A DNA stretch of 64,000 nt. Origin: Mastigias papua (Eukaryota > Cnidaria > Scyphozoa > Rhizostomeae > Mastigiidae). The position numbers and the translations under genes are program-made. Positions 20,691 through 31,252 of the stretch are shown piece by piece; the first letter of the stretch is position 1; each line of letters begins with the position of its first letter. The notes under the pieces were generated by a model that saw nothing but the letters and a program-made list of their open reading frames with translations, searched no databases and was not told the origin of the DNA. The stretch spans positions 11,406,030-11,470,029 of the forward strand of contig OZ025275.1 in NCBI GenBank assembly GCA_964019165.1, in the 5' to 3' direction.

Positions 20691-23229
20691 TTTTAAACTC
20701 TAACCTTTTGGTTTCTTTATAACAGAATACTAGCTTTTCTTATTGACCAACCTAATCTCAAGTAGAACCTTCCTTATAGTATTTCATTGTGGACAAAATG
20801 TTTTACTATTGAGATCCCTCATTTCAAGCTTCAAAGTTAAATGAATCTTCTCGACTTCTAGTACAAATTTGTGTAAACTTACTTGAAGGTGGGATGGAGT
20901 TTGTACGTACATACAGACGAAAACTTGCTGACAAAGTAATAGCGATAAATTGACGTACTGCAATCTAAAGGACAGCTGAGATGGATGTGGGATAGTCCGA
21001 TGCCATGAACTGACAAGTGGACGACAAGTTATATGTAAACATGATGTGATTTTATCCACTTGCCTGCCAATAAACTGGAAGGTGGGGGTAACTTTGCTCA
21101 TATAAGCAGGCCCTAAAAAGGAAACTGCGCTTATCAAAAATACAATCTATTCAAGTTGACACAATGTCCATGTTCTTCATTCCCATTCAAAATTCAATGT
21201 GCATCATTTATTCAATTAATTAATTTCCTCACAAATCAATTGTCTTTCTCTTTACCATCAGTTTAATAATTACATTTTAACAGAAACTATCAGAGCCATT
21301 ACTACTTCTTTTCCCGAACTCTACTCATTCTTAAGGTTATCTCACAAGCTTACCTCAAACGTAGGTAATTTTTTAACCCTCTTAAGTTGCAAATGAAGCT
21401 CTTCGTTTCCATTCAGTAAGATCATTTCGAAGACTTTTCGACTTCTAGCAAAACAATCAAAGTGTTATCTGTCACTTAGTAAGTACTTCCTATTTTGAGG
21501 ACACTCTGCTATGCAAGTTTTGCTTTACTAAATATGCATATAAAATGTATGCAAATTATGCTACGCAATGTAAAGGCAGTCATTGTCACTTGTCAAAAGA
21601 GCTTCTTGAAAAGTCCTTCTGTCTGTAAAATATTATATACGGCTCTACATTGCACCTCTGTATCGCCACTTTCAAAATCGTTGTAATACTACCATTCGGT
21701 CTTTGTCCACACTGATAGCTCTTAGTCAAATTCTTAGCAAGTCCTAAAGTCTACCAGAACCGCCTTCAACGCAGTCTGTATTGAAACGAATTAGTGGTTT
21801 AACAGCCGTTTCTTGACTTGGAACATATTTTCCTATTAGAAACTTGGAAACGAGTTACTGTCTCTCAGAGCTTCTATAAATCTGCAACGATTACCAAGAC
21901 AATCCTGCAGTTCACCTGCTACTTTTTCCGTCTCGGATGCTGCAATGATGTCTCTCATTGCAGCATAGCTTACTTGATATCGGTAATAACAACAATGTCT
22001 TTGTTAGATGGGAAATAATCAGCATTCCACCAATCAGAATGGACAACTCTCATAATTTCTTTTCTACGATAGCAAGAAATAGATGTTGATGTGCAGCTGC
22101 TTCCACACAGTATTTCAACTCGGCAGTCATGGCATGTATCAACAGCCCATCTAAGAACACAGTAGATAGCTTTTGTCTTGCATTTTCCAAACTTCTAATC
22201 AATTGATGATTTGATGTTTCCCATGCAGTTCCCCGTCCCTTCAATCTGTTAGCTTCCATGTATGCAAGTGATATAATGTGATCTACAAGCCATTTCTGTT
22301 TTCGTTTTTCTTCCAATTCGTACACCTTATAGAATTGGCAAATGCCTGCTAGCAGAAAACGCTACAGCTTGATACTCATATTCTTTATAGAGCTGACATG
22401 ACACCGTTCTGCTCATATTTATTCTGAGATAGGACAAGAGCATCATGCGTATGATATGAAATAGATAGATCGGGTGCTGATATCTACAGGGACTGGACAT
22501 TTCAACGAGTCTCTTCTGGTCATAAGACTGATTCAACTGCATATAATGCCTTTTGCTTATTCCAACGCCACTCTCTAATGCATTCTAATAGGTGAATTGG
22601 TGAAAAAAATTAAAGCTCCAACTCGAATGATGTTAGTTAATGCTAGATTTGATTACAATACTAGATTATTTTATATTTATGAACTGCTATAATTCTAATA
22701 AGAACGCTCGTTATGAGTATGCGATTTGATAGGAATGTATCAATTAAAAGAGGTAAAGAAACTGTCAGAGAACAAAGATCTTAACATTGAAGTAACAAAG
22801 ATGTGGAAAATGAAAACGTCAACAGTCCCAGTTGTAATGGGATCACTTAAATTAATGAAGAAAGTCTTTGAGACGTACATAAATCAAATTCTCTGACATA
22901 TAAGAAGTGAAAAATTGCAGAAGATTGCTCTTCTCCGAAGCCCCCATATCCTAAGAAGAACACTTTCCATCATTTGAACGCTGATGTCAGCTTATAGCCA
23001 TGGACTGCCCTTGACACAGTGGCGAGAACTGTACAGTAATACATGAAATGGACAACTTTTTTAGGAAACTTCTCATGTGTTTATTCAAATTACTAATACA
23101 AATACAAATCTCTCTAATAATAGGTACTTTGTATCTGACAGACTAGGTTACACATATAGTCAACAAAACCATAATAATACAAAGACAAATACATTCAACA
23201 ATACAAGTCTATACAGTGAAGTTACATGT
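20691..23229. other. Largely unannotated stretch
   Basis: No TE domain or conserved gene recognised apart from the unidentified minus-strand frame at 22050-22345. Short open frames elsewhere lack any motif. Confidence 0.4.
22050..22345 (-). other. Unidentified open frame, possibly an exon or gene remnant
   Basis: About 98 codons are open, with balanced, non-low-complexity composition: KVYELEEKRKQKWLVDHIISLA, in the first third, then a helix-rich Ala/Leu/Glu region. Directly downstream in another frame is RVVHSDWWNADYF, which could be a continuation after a frameshift. I do not recognise the family. It might be a decayed gene or chance. Confidence 0.2.
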
Positions 23230-23239
23230 AACTATAGTT

Positions 23240-24081
23240 CTTAGTACGTTAGAAGATCAGGATTTGTCCAGGATTTGCTTCTCATTCAGAAACTATAGTA
23301 GGTGCATCGAATGATGATGGCTGTACTTCTTCTGAATATATGATTTAAGTGCTGTCTTTCAATACCAAGATCATTGCAAATTTCAATGAAAGATTAGCAG
23401 GATTTCCCAAAAATCCCCATGGAGCTGATGTAAAGGTTAATAGATTTGATATTACGGCAGCTTAGAGAGAAACCACGAGTGAGCTGCAGGTATTTATCAC
23501 GCTTCCTATCTGTGTTGATGTTAACATTTGTTTAAAATCCAACGGTAAGCTCGACAATTTAGATCGTAGTCGTTCCAATGGAGAAAAGCAAATCGGGGCA
23601 CAACTTGTCCCCTGTCAAAATGCAAGGTGAGAGGCAACTTTGGAAGTCAACATACAGAATGGAGTTTTTACTACATTGTAATTTTGATATTATGAAATGT
23701 AGAGCCAAATTATGTCTCCAAGTATAGCTGCGATACGCAAGATATGACTCACAACCTGCTACAATAAGAACAACAAAAAGAGGCTCAGGATGCAAGCAAA
23801 CAGAGCAGTCGGGTGACGGTGAAAGTTTTCATTTGTGAAGATTTGTGCGATTAGCTAGCGTGTTATTGAGGTACCGTACAGTGAAATTGAAAATATTTTG
23901 TAGGCAGCTTACTCTGTGCAGAGGACCACAAAGAGTTGAGAGTGTCCAGAGAGTGATCTAAAAGTAAAGATATCATAAAGTCTTGGGATGGAAGCTGGGA
24001 CTTCAGTTTTTCTTTCTGTTCTAGGCGCACAACCTGTAGGACATATTTAATATTCTGATATGAGTCATATTGCAAGTTCAT
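23240..24081 (-). pseudogene. C-terminal finger and PD-(D/E)xK-like endonuclease of the LINE
   Basis: 24081-23863 gives a helical linker. 23795-23559 holds CVCLHPEPL, GCESYLAYRSYTWRHNLALH (a Cys-Cys-His-like finger) and CPDLLFSI, the PD of the nuclease. After a stop, IVELTVGF (the E) and RKRDKYLQL (the K) follow near 23550-23490, then INLYISSMGIFG. Order and spacing match the R2-type endonuclease; internal stops kill it. Confidence 0.7.
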
Positions 24082-24419
24082 ACCTTAACTGGCATTTTTC
24101 CACAATAAGGTAATGGCATCATTCTGTGAACATTTTAGGGCAGTATGCAGGACGTTTTGGCATTGAAGGAATTTAACAAACGGAAGCTGGGGATTTAGAC
24201 CAAACTGACTTTGAGGAAGGATTATACCATTTAAAATGACACTTAATGACACTTATTGGAAGGTGCAACCATTGACGGCTAAACCTAATTAAGACGTTAT
24301 TCCATGTTTTTGAAAATGATGCTACTGTGAAGACTCAAGGTATTTTTGAAAGGGTGAAACGCTAATAGAGAAGCATTTTGTTTTTAGGTAGAATAGGAAG
24401 AGCATCAATATGAATAAAC

Positions 24420-25440
24420 ATCTTAGAGAGAGAGAGGATTGTAGTTTCGCTTTATGGGCTTCGTTGTCCATTTCCGCTAGCAACAAATGATATTTGAAAG
24501 ACTCACCAGATGTGACTATGGGGACAAGTTTATTTTTGATAAAAGAATCTTTCGTTCGTATTGAAGAGATCTTGAAGAAAACTTTTTGATCCCAAAGGTC
24601 GCACATTTTTCCACCTTAATAGCCATATCTGACCATTAACACCACATGGTAAAGAAATTTAACAGTAACTCATTTTCACGTTTATTGGTTGTGACAACAG
24701 ATGCATCATACACAAACAGCAATTTGTGAACTAGCTTAAAAAGGAAATCGAATGTATCATGAGAAGAGATACCAAGTTTCTTATGTTTCTCTTGATGAAT
24801 GAACTGAATGGAGGTATTAAAACATAAGTGTTCAATAATAGTGGACTAAGGCAGTCACCTTGAAGAATACCTCGTCTATTAGGGATAGCAGGAGTAAAAA
24901 AATCCTCAGTTATGACTGCTGTATGGAAGCCAGTATATAGGCTTGAAATCAAAGGCTTGGTTTTGGCAGGGATATGGTGATATGAGAGAGCATCTTGAAT
25001 CAAGTTGCGATGTACTTCACAGAAAGCCTTTCTGAGGTCTAACAATGTTATGAATAAAGAGCGTTGTTTGACGCGGGCTTTTTCAATACTATTGGCCATC
25101 ATGGAAGTATGTTCATGGACCCCCGCGATCTTGGGAGTAAAGCCTTTCTGGATTTCAGCCTCAATAAAGTCATTTTGCTAGAATAGAATCACAGAGACTC
25201 GATTCTAAAGTAATAGGCCTGAAATTAGCAGGATCGTCTCTGCTACCCTTTTTATGAACTAGGACCGTGCAAGCCTTCTTATATTCTGCAGGAATATGGC
25301 CAGATTACCAAATAATGCAGATAATGTCAGTTAATAGCGATTGTAAATACGGACACCACTTAAAGCAGATAATGGATACCTCCACTAAAGGGTAAGGGGG
25401 ACCCAGATGATTTCTAAAGCACATTGTAACAAGTGGCAAT
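24420..25440 (-). pseudogene. RT domain of the R2-group-like LINE
   Basis: It contains QRSLFITLLDLRKAFCEVH (motif A, DLRKAF) and NRRGILQGDCLSPLLLN (motif B). The YADD box is not intact, with the frame lost after LLLN. Then GIKKVFFK and SGESFKY, typical of the thumb that follows. The domain would prime cDNA synthesis from nicked target DNA in a live element. Confidence 0.75.
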
Positions 25441-25542
25441 GTTAATAAGACTCAAAAGTAGAAGTCGTTAAGTTGTTTCTAGTGCACCCGAGTCTTTCAC
25501 CTTCTTCATCAATCAGTCACAAAAACTGTGAATTATTCATTT

Positions 25543-25705
25543 TCAATGCGCAGCTGCTAGCAGTTCTTTTACTCTATCAAGCTCTGAGCCCAATTCAGTT
25601 TTGGAGCAAATCATTAGTGCCCTGTGAACTAGGGTTTTAATTAGACTAATTTTTCTTGCGTTTGGTCTGAAGGAATTCCAACGGATGAATTGCCCTGTAA
25701 ACGTT
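25543..25705 (-). pseudogene. Penelope-like element RT C-terminal piece, inverted
   Basis: Minus-strand STFTGQFIRWNSFRPNARKI, LIKTLVHRALMIC and ELDRVKELLAA match the end of Penelope-type RT. It abuts, head to head, the plus-strand piece that normally follows it, with the breakpoint near 25700. Confidence 0.7.
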
Positions 25706-26339
25706 GAAAATGGATATCCAGGTGATGTCCTTATTCCTTGTATTAAGCAAAAACTTGCCAACTTTGCAGCGGAAAAACCGTATGGTCCTGAGAAGTGCCC
25801 AGTTTACCTACAATTGCACTGGATTGGTAATGTTTCATCAAAATTTGAAAACCAAAGTAAAAAAAGCCATTACATCCTGTTTCTATGCTGTGAAACCTCG
25901 TGTGGTCTACAATACTAAGGTCATGCTACCATCTGCTAAAAAAGATAGCGTTCCTACCACTCAAAAAAGTTGTGCAGTTTACGAATTTTCGTGCCGATGT
26001 GAAGCTCGGTACGTAGGGCGCACTACGCAGAGGCTAGTAGACAAAATAAAACAACATGTACCCACGAGCATCAGGATGAAAAACACTATAACAAGAGAAC
26101 AGCCACCTCGTATGTGTAAAAACTCTAATTCTAAAATGAAAAGTGATTCGGCCATAGGACAACTTCTCACTAAAAACCCAGACTGCGCCAAAACATATTC
26201 AGACGATAATTTTCGGATCATAGGGCAAGCAACATCGTCCTTTCATTTAAGTGTTTTGGAATCAGTTTACATAAAGACTCAAAACCCAGTCTTGTGTAAA
26301 CAAAAAGAGTTCATTTTCTCACTTGGACTCTTCAAGTAA
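25704..26339 (+). CDS. Penelope-like element: GIY-YIG endonuclease part
   Basis: The frame (and the overlapping frame 25685-25918 for its beginning, so one shift near 25850) shows NGYPGDVLIPCIKQKLANFA, then YNTKVMLPSAKKDSVPTTQ, a CAVYEFSCRCEARYVGRTTQ core equivalent to GIY-YIG (VYEF...YVGRT), RLVDKIKQHVP, SDSAIGQLLTKNPDCAK and LSVLESVYIKTQNPVLCKQK at the end. Penelope elements use this nuclease to cut target DNA. The N-terminal RT is absent except for the inverted scrap on its left. Confidence 0.8.
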   Translation: MKMDIQVMSLFLVLSKNLPTLQRKNRMVLRSAQFTYNCTGLVMFHQNLKTKVKKAITSCFYAVKPRVVYNTKVMLPSAKKDSVPTTQKSCAVYEFSCRCEARYVGRTTQRLVDKIKQHVPTSIRMKNTITREQPPRMCKNSNSKMKSDSAIGQLLTKNPDCAKTYSDDNFRIIGQATSSFHLSVLESVYIKTQNPVLCKQKEFIFSLGLFK

Positions 26340-26640
26340 ACAATGGTGAATAGGAGCCAAGTGGCCAATCATATGGCTAACTGGACACATTATTCATCAT
26401 ATCACGTGTAGTGACCACATTATTTTCCATTTGCTTACCTATTCATTATTTTTTTACTTTGCTCATACTATTTCATCATTCAATTTCCGATGACTTTCTC
26501 TTTCACCACACCATACACTATTAGCCCTTTGTTCTCGATGCTCAGCATCCAACATCACTTCTCATACTTGTCTTCACTTACTATACTCATCCTTACGTCT
26601 GCATTTTTGTTTTTTTGACATTACATCATCCCCGGATATA
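26340..26640 (+). mobile_element. 3' untranslated tail of the Penelope fragment (probable)
   Basis: Pyrimidine-rich, stop-filled sequence follows the endonuclease without a clear end. Its limit is uncertain. Confidence 0.3.
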
Positions 26641-27725
26641 GATAAATTTGGTAGTTTCAGTTTAGAGAATCTAGAGAGTTTATTTTGATTGCTGACAAGA
26701 AGGAGTTAAAAGAATTACACAAGCGTTTGTCTATTTTTGTATCCATCGACCGCATACGGAAAAGAATAACGAATAAAGGGTAACAAAACAAGTTCGGTGA
26801 GGTGTTTCTTACTCATATCAATACTTTTATATTTACATTTATAACAATATAAACATTTAATTGAAGTTACCAAACACTTGTACCCGCTTCTGGCTATATA
26901 TTTCGGTTCGCCTTTCGGTCGCTATCCTACGTTTTATACTCTGACCAGTGTCGTACGAAAATAAGCTTTTCAGTATGCCTAAAACATGGTACCACTTTTT
27001 CGTGCTATAGTGAAATTGAAAGAAATTGAAGATTATAATTAGTTTACTTTGAAAAATAAGATCAGATCTAAATGTATTCACTTATTAAGTTAAGTGATGG
27101 GAAATGAAGGCAGTTCAGTATAGGCCTGGGTCAAATGTCGATTTTGGTCGCACGGACCTAAATAGCTGTATTTAGCGCCACCACATTGGTGCGTTTGACT
27201 CGATTTAATACAGCAGTAGTTAAATTGGGTCAACCTAACAAATTACATACGACTGGTTCAGTTGCATACTGTGACGCAAGAGAATGCTGCGTTAAACTTA
27301 CATTCGACATTTGCCACATCAAATACCCAGTCTGCTCAAATTTATGTCATCTTGCTGAACAAGCACATTTCCAATCAAGATTCAGTTCATAATAGTAGAA
27401 TTAGTAAGATACTGCAACTTTACATTGCATGCTTTCAATTCTATCCTACACCTGACCCACTGTCACGATTGATCAGAGTCATAGATGATAGATCATTCTG
27501 CAAAATATAAACAGTTCTCTGAAAGATATGAGAGAACCAAATCATGTTTCCAATGACATCTTCCTTGTTCAAGATGTATGTTGCGCCTTGATACTACATG
27601 CTGCAACATTTCACTTTGCAGATAGAAAGAAACAGGTAATAATTGAGAAAGAGACAACAGGGATAGCGTGTGAGAATGATACTGTTGCATAGAGGAAGTA
27701 ACAAGAAGCCATATGAATTTAACTC
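26641..27725. other. Unannotated stretch
   Basis: No gene or element recognised. Two overlapping plus-strand frames near 27186-27510 have no motif. Confidence 0.45.
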
Positions 27726-28293
27726 ATGATTACTTCTATCATAGTGTTGAATTTGAATTGCTTTCAGTACACTTGTAGTAATTTTACATTGACCATATTG
27801 CGTATTACTGCTGCATTATACATCCCACATTCTGTATTGTTGACGAAATATCTCAGATCACATGTGGTGATACCATATGGTGCGATTTCCTTCCTGTTAG
27901 AGGAATCATGTTAGATCAACAATAGTTTCGATATTGTCTATTGACCAATGATATTGACTATTAAGTTTGACAATGGCTATTGAGGGAAAATGTAATTTAA
28001 ATGATGTTAGTGCTGCATAAATCATGATATCAAGAGAAGTCTTTCATAGGTAGGTGCCGCCATCCAGATACGCAGAAGTTAGAGCAACCGCTTTCAGATT
28101 TTTGACTGTACTTTTGGCATCAGTGCTTCTATCGCTCATCAACAGAACTAACTATTAAAGCTTATGCAATCTCTAGATCAACAAATCTTATAAACCTACA
28201 CAAGACATTGCAAGAGCTCAAGGAAGCATCAATTTGCAACTTTTGTTACTAGAAACAAAGCGAAATACATGCTATAGATGTCTTAAGTCAATA
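27726..28293 (+). promoter_or_regulatory. Upstream region of GPCR-1 (segment S, copy 3)
   Basis: It aligns with 15940-16220 and, near the start codon, with the region upstream of GPCR-2 (CTTATGCAATCTCTA at 28162 versus TTTATGCAATCTGTA at 50067). Conservation between two paralogues suggests a shared promoter or 5' leader kept from the duplication. No TATA box is clear enough to place a start. Confidence 0.4.
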
Positions 28294-28790
28294 ATGGATG
28301 AATATTTTAAAAAAAACTCGACATTGACCGATATATCTTACCATTGCATTTCTACTATCAATGGAACATGTTTCTCAACTGTCAATCAATTGATTATTAA
28401 TGCTACGAATGCAACCTATCCAAATTGGTTCTTACAACAGTTTTTACATCCATTGGACTTAGAAACGCCTAATGGCGATGTCTTTGTTATTTTGTCAGTA
28501 TTGATATTCTTGTTTGGACTTTTTGGAAATATAATTGTTGTATATGTGATTGGGTATCGCAAGAAGACGCGAAATTCAGGAGATTTCTACCTGCTTGCTT
28601 TAGCATTTGTCGACTTAGTAATGGTACTGCAATTTCTCCTTTCCACATTATACGAAGTTATATTGATTCAAACACACAATTCTATCTTTGAAATGACGAT
28701 CGCAGAATGGATTGCTGCCAAGTGCAGCTATAGAAGTACAATAACTGCCTCTAGCTGGATTCTGGTTTTGATTTCGCTGGACAGACTTCG
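28294..28790 (+). CDS. GPCR-1 exon 1: N-terminus to TM3 of a class A GPCR
   Basis: A seven-helix receptor of the rhodopsin-like class, expected in the plasma membrane and coupling to G proteins; the ligand is unknown. With exon 2 it makes 364 residues. The start ATG at 28294 is chosen because the upstream frame has no earlier ATG. The N-terminus has NGT, NAT and NAT glycosylation sites. TM1 (about 62-87) has N79 in GNI; TM2 (98-123) has D107; C144 opens TM3, which ends ISLDRLR, so DRL replaces DRY. The donor GTAAGG at 28791 splits the Arg codon (phase 2). A paralogue lies at 50098-55315. Both exons are open, so the gene looks intact. Confidence 0.85.
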
Positions 28791-29120
28791 GTAAGGTTCA
28801 TTTTAATTAACATACATTACAGATAACGATCACCTCTCGAGGGTGTGACAGATCACTTTACTTAGTTATAACTAAAGTGACTCATCACTTAGCCATCGCT
28901 TTGATATGTATATAACTATGCATATATATGTAAATATTTAATTTAATTGCCTTTGTTTATTCTATTCATACATCTTGTTATAGCTATTTTTTATAAAGAG
29001 TAAATTTTTAATGGAAGAAATATTAATTAGAGTGTGAATAGATGATCTCGCCCTACAAGCAACCAACTAATTTCAAAGTATACAGAGAAGTCAAGAAATA
29101 AAAAGTACAACATTTCAAGC

Positions 29121-29143
29121 GTTTCGGTACAAGCCGTCATCAG
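29121..29143 (-). ncRNA. Possible hammerhead-ribozyme core of the Penelope element
   Basis: Minus strand CTGATGACGG, a six-base loop, then CCGAAAC contains both conserved hammerhead boxes (CTGATGA and GAAA) around a short GG/CC or CGG/CCG stem. Penelope-like elements are known to carry hammerhead motifs in their terminal repeats. Stem I, stem III and the cleavage site were not modelled here, so activity is unproven. Confidence 0.35.
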
Positions 29144-29733
29144 TAATAGTATACCAATTATATTTAGCGCATTTATCATCACTGCACAAAGGAATAATAT
29201 GCAATTACATCATGACAAAAAGCACTCTACACAATACTTCAGGACTACAATGAACAAGACTTTAAATTGAAAAGAGGGGAAATGAGTGTTAGCATAAAAT
29301 ACAGGGGTGTTAAAGAGGATGATGTTGTCCATCCAACCTAAGTTGAGAGAATACTGTGTAGAACAAAGTAAACGTGGAATGCAATAGGAAAAAGTCCAAA
29401 TTCGAACTAAAATAGATATTATAGGAGCATAGAGACCTGATATTATAGGAGCATAGAGACTAGATGAATGAGAATATAGAACAACCTAAATATACGAAAT
29501 CAAAGCATAGTACTACATATTGAGATGAAACCGGAGAACATGTAAATTTGGGCATACCAATAAACTCAAATAAATAATAATACTATGTGTCTACTTCCCT
29601 AACATTAAGACCCGGGGGGTGAAAGTGTCTAGCTTATGTTGCCAGAAGCTCTCACGTCTACCTGCGATAACACGGCTTATAATTATTAAACCTAAATCTA
29701 ACAGTCGTGCTAGTGCTGCCTATATACTGAAAA

Positions 29734-30411
29734 TCACACGGAACTGTTAAAAAAATAGACAACTTTCGTGGAATCATAGTTAAACGAAAAAGTTATCTTA
29801 TATTCTTTCTTGGTTACATAAGAGTGGACACTATCACTATCGAACATAGATTGACAGACTTGACATCTGGACTTTTCAGAACGAGTACATCCCCTTTTAT
29901 CACAGTTATTGTTGTTAGTAAGCCTAGCCTTAACTAGTAAATCGTTAAGGTTCTTACGTCGCCTAAATGCAGTGACCGGAGGTTCAGGAAAAATCTTTCT
30001 ATACTCTTTTGAGTTGGAAGGCATAGAATGGAGATCTCTTATTGCTTTCCCATTACTATTGAATCCTGGATAGTATGTAATAACTACTGGAATTCTATCA
30101 TCCCTCCCAGGGTTGGGTTCCCTGTCCGTAGTAGCTAGAAGAGTCCCCCTATCCAACCTACGTAACCTATCTATCTGTTCATTAATCAATGATTCTTTAT
30201 AACTTCTATCCTTTAACCTTCCAACCAACTCACCTAATCTACCATGAAACTGACGATCCTCCCAATATATCCTACGGTACCTAAGGGCTAGACTATAGTT
30301 AAACGCCTTCTTAGTATGACAAGATTTCCTTTGCATGGACTGATGTGTATGAGTTGGTTTGCGAAAAAACCAGTTAGCAGGATTCCCCCTCCCCCACAGT
30401 GGTCTGGACAT
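29734..30411 (-). pseudogene. Penelope RT-nuclease linker
   Basis: The longest intact frame of Penelope-like element 2 (225 codons). It has SLALRYRRIYWEDRQF, YKESLINEQIDRLRRLDR, IPVVITYYPGFN, AFRRRKNLNDLLVKARLT, and a CDKRGC/CQVC cysteine pair followed by VHSYVTKKEYKI, all in the order of the connector that leads to the GIY-YIG nuclease. It stops right where the nuclease should start. Confidence 0.8.
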
Positions 30412-31252
30412 CTAAAAACTACTAATAGTTTCCCTGGGAATACTCACTAGTAAATTTAATGCTGTCGTGACTACTGTTGAGAAAGTTGATGAAAAGCTTC
30501 AGTTTCTCCTACCCATGTGTCAAAATAAAGAAAACCTTATCGATGAATCTTATCCAGACCAGTCAGGAGTGGTTTGTTTACCGAAGCTTCAAACAATCTC
30601 CCTTCTTACTAACTCCCAAGACGTTTAGCATAGGCCGGAGCGAAATTCGTACTTATTGCTGCCCCTTGCTTCAACCTTTTTTCTTATCGTTAAATTCAAA
30701 ATAATTGTTATTTAAGGACTGAGGATGCCAACTCAACCAGAAAGTCAATAGCTACGGTTGGATTAACTCTCCCGTTCAAGACCCTACCCACAGGGTATAC
30801 TGGGACACGCCCCACTACATTGCAAATAAAAGCTCCCTCCAGTATGCTACCTAACTTATCTAGCCTACTTAAAATGTGATTAGTTTTCCTAAAACGTAAA
30901 ATCTAGTGAAGCTGACCAACGGATTGAAGTGGTGATCTACATAACTCCGATATATGCTTTGTTATACTACCATAACTAGAGATGACTGGAAGCCCCTTAA
31001 CACGACTAAGTCCCCTATGGATCTTAGGTAAAAGATAAAATCTACCTGTCATTAACTTCTAAATAGTCAATCACCTCTTCCAAACCCGGATCATGTTCCC
31101 TTAATTTCTCTAACCTATCATTGATTGTCTTACCCAATTCTACAGTAGAGTGCACCTCGATCTTCTCGTAAAAATCAGTATTGGGACTTGAAATGTCAGA
31201 AAACTTAAAGCACTTGGAAAGATAAACTCCTTCTGCAATGAAATGAGTAGGC

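Larger units (their letters stand above)
23230..25450 (-). mobile_element. Decayed LINE with RT, CCHC-like finger and restriction-like endonuclease
   Basis: Read leftward on the minus strand: RT start (GHIPAEYKKA, PANFRPITLESSL, near 25310-25200), RT core (25102-24731), thumb (24606 to about 24200), a spacer, a Cys/His finger, and an R2-like PD-(D/E)xK endonuclease (about 23590-23300). This is the architecture of R2/NeSL/Hero-group LINEs, whose endonuclease lies C-terminal to RT. Frames change repeatedly and many stops occur. No target-site motif can be read at its 3' end. Confidence 0.75.
29090..31250 (-). mobile_element. Penelope-like element 2, decayed
   Basis: Minus strand: N-terminal RT region (SPNTDFYEKIEVHSTVELGK, near 31200-31140), FYLLPKIH and GLPVISSYGS (31030-30960), ILEGAFICNVVG (near 30840), FIDKVFFILTHG (near 30510; the expected YIDDIFFIW box altered), then the linker to the nuclease (30411-29734). 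Order and motifs are those of Penelope RT. Multiple stops and shifts. The GIY-YIG domain itself is lost after VVYFFNSS; a hammerhead-like motif lies further down at 29121-29143. Confidence 0.75.

Noticed and set aside
26880..26960. Second hammerhead-like motif (CTGACCAG...CGAAA)
   Set aside because: The conserved CTGATGA box is broken at essential positions and no stem could be drawn.
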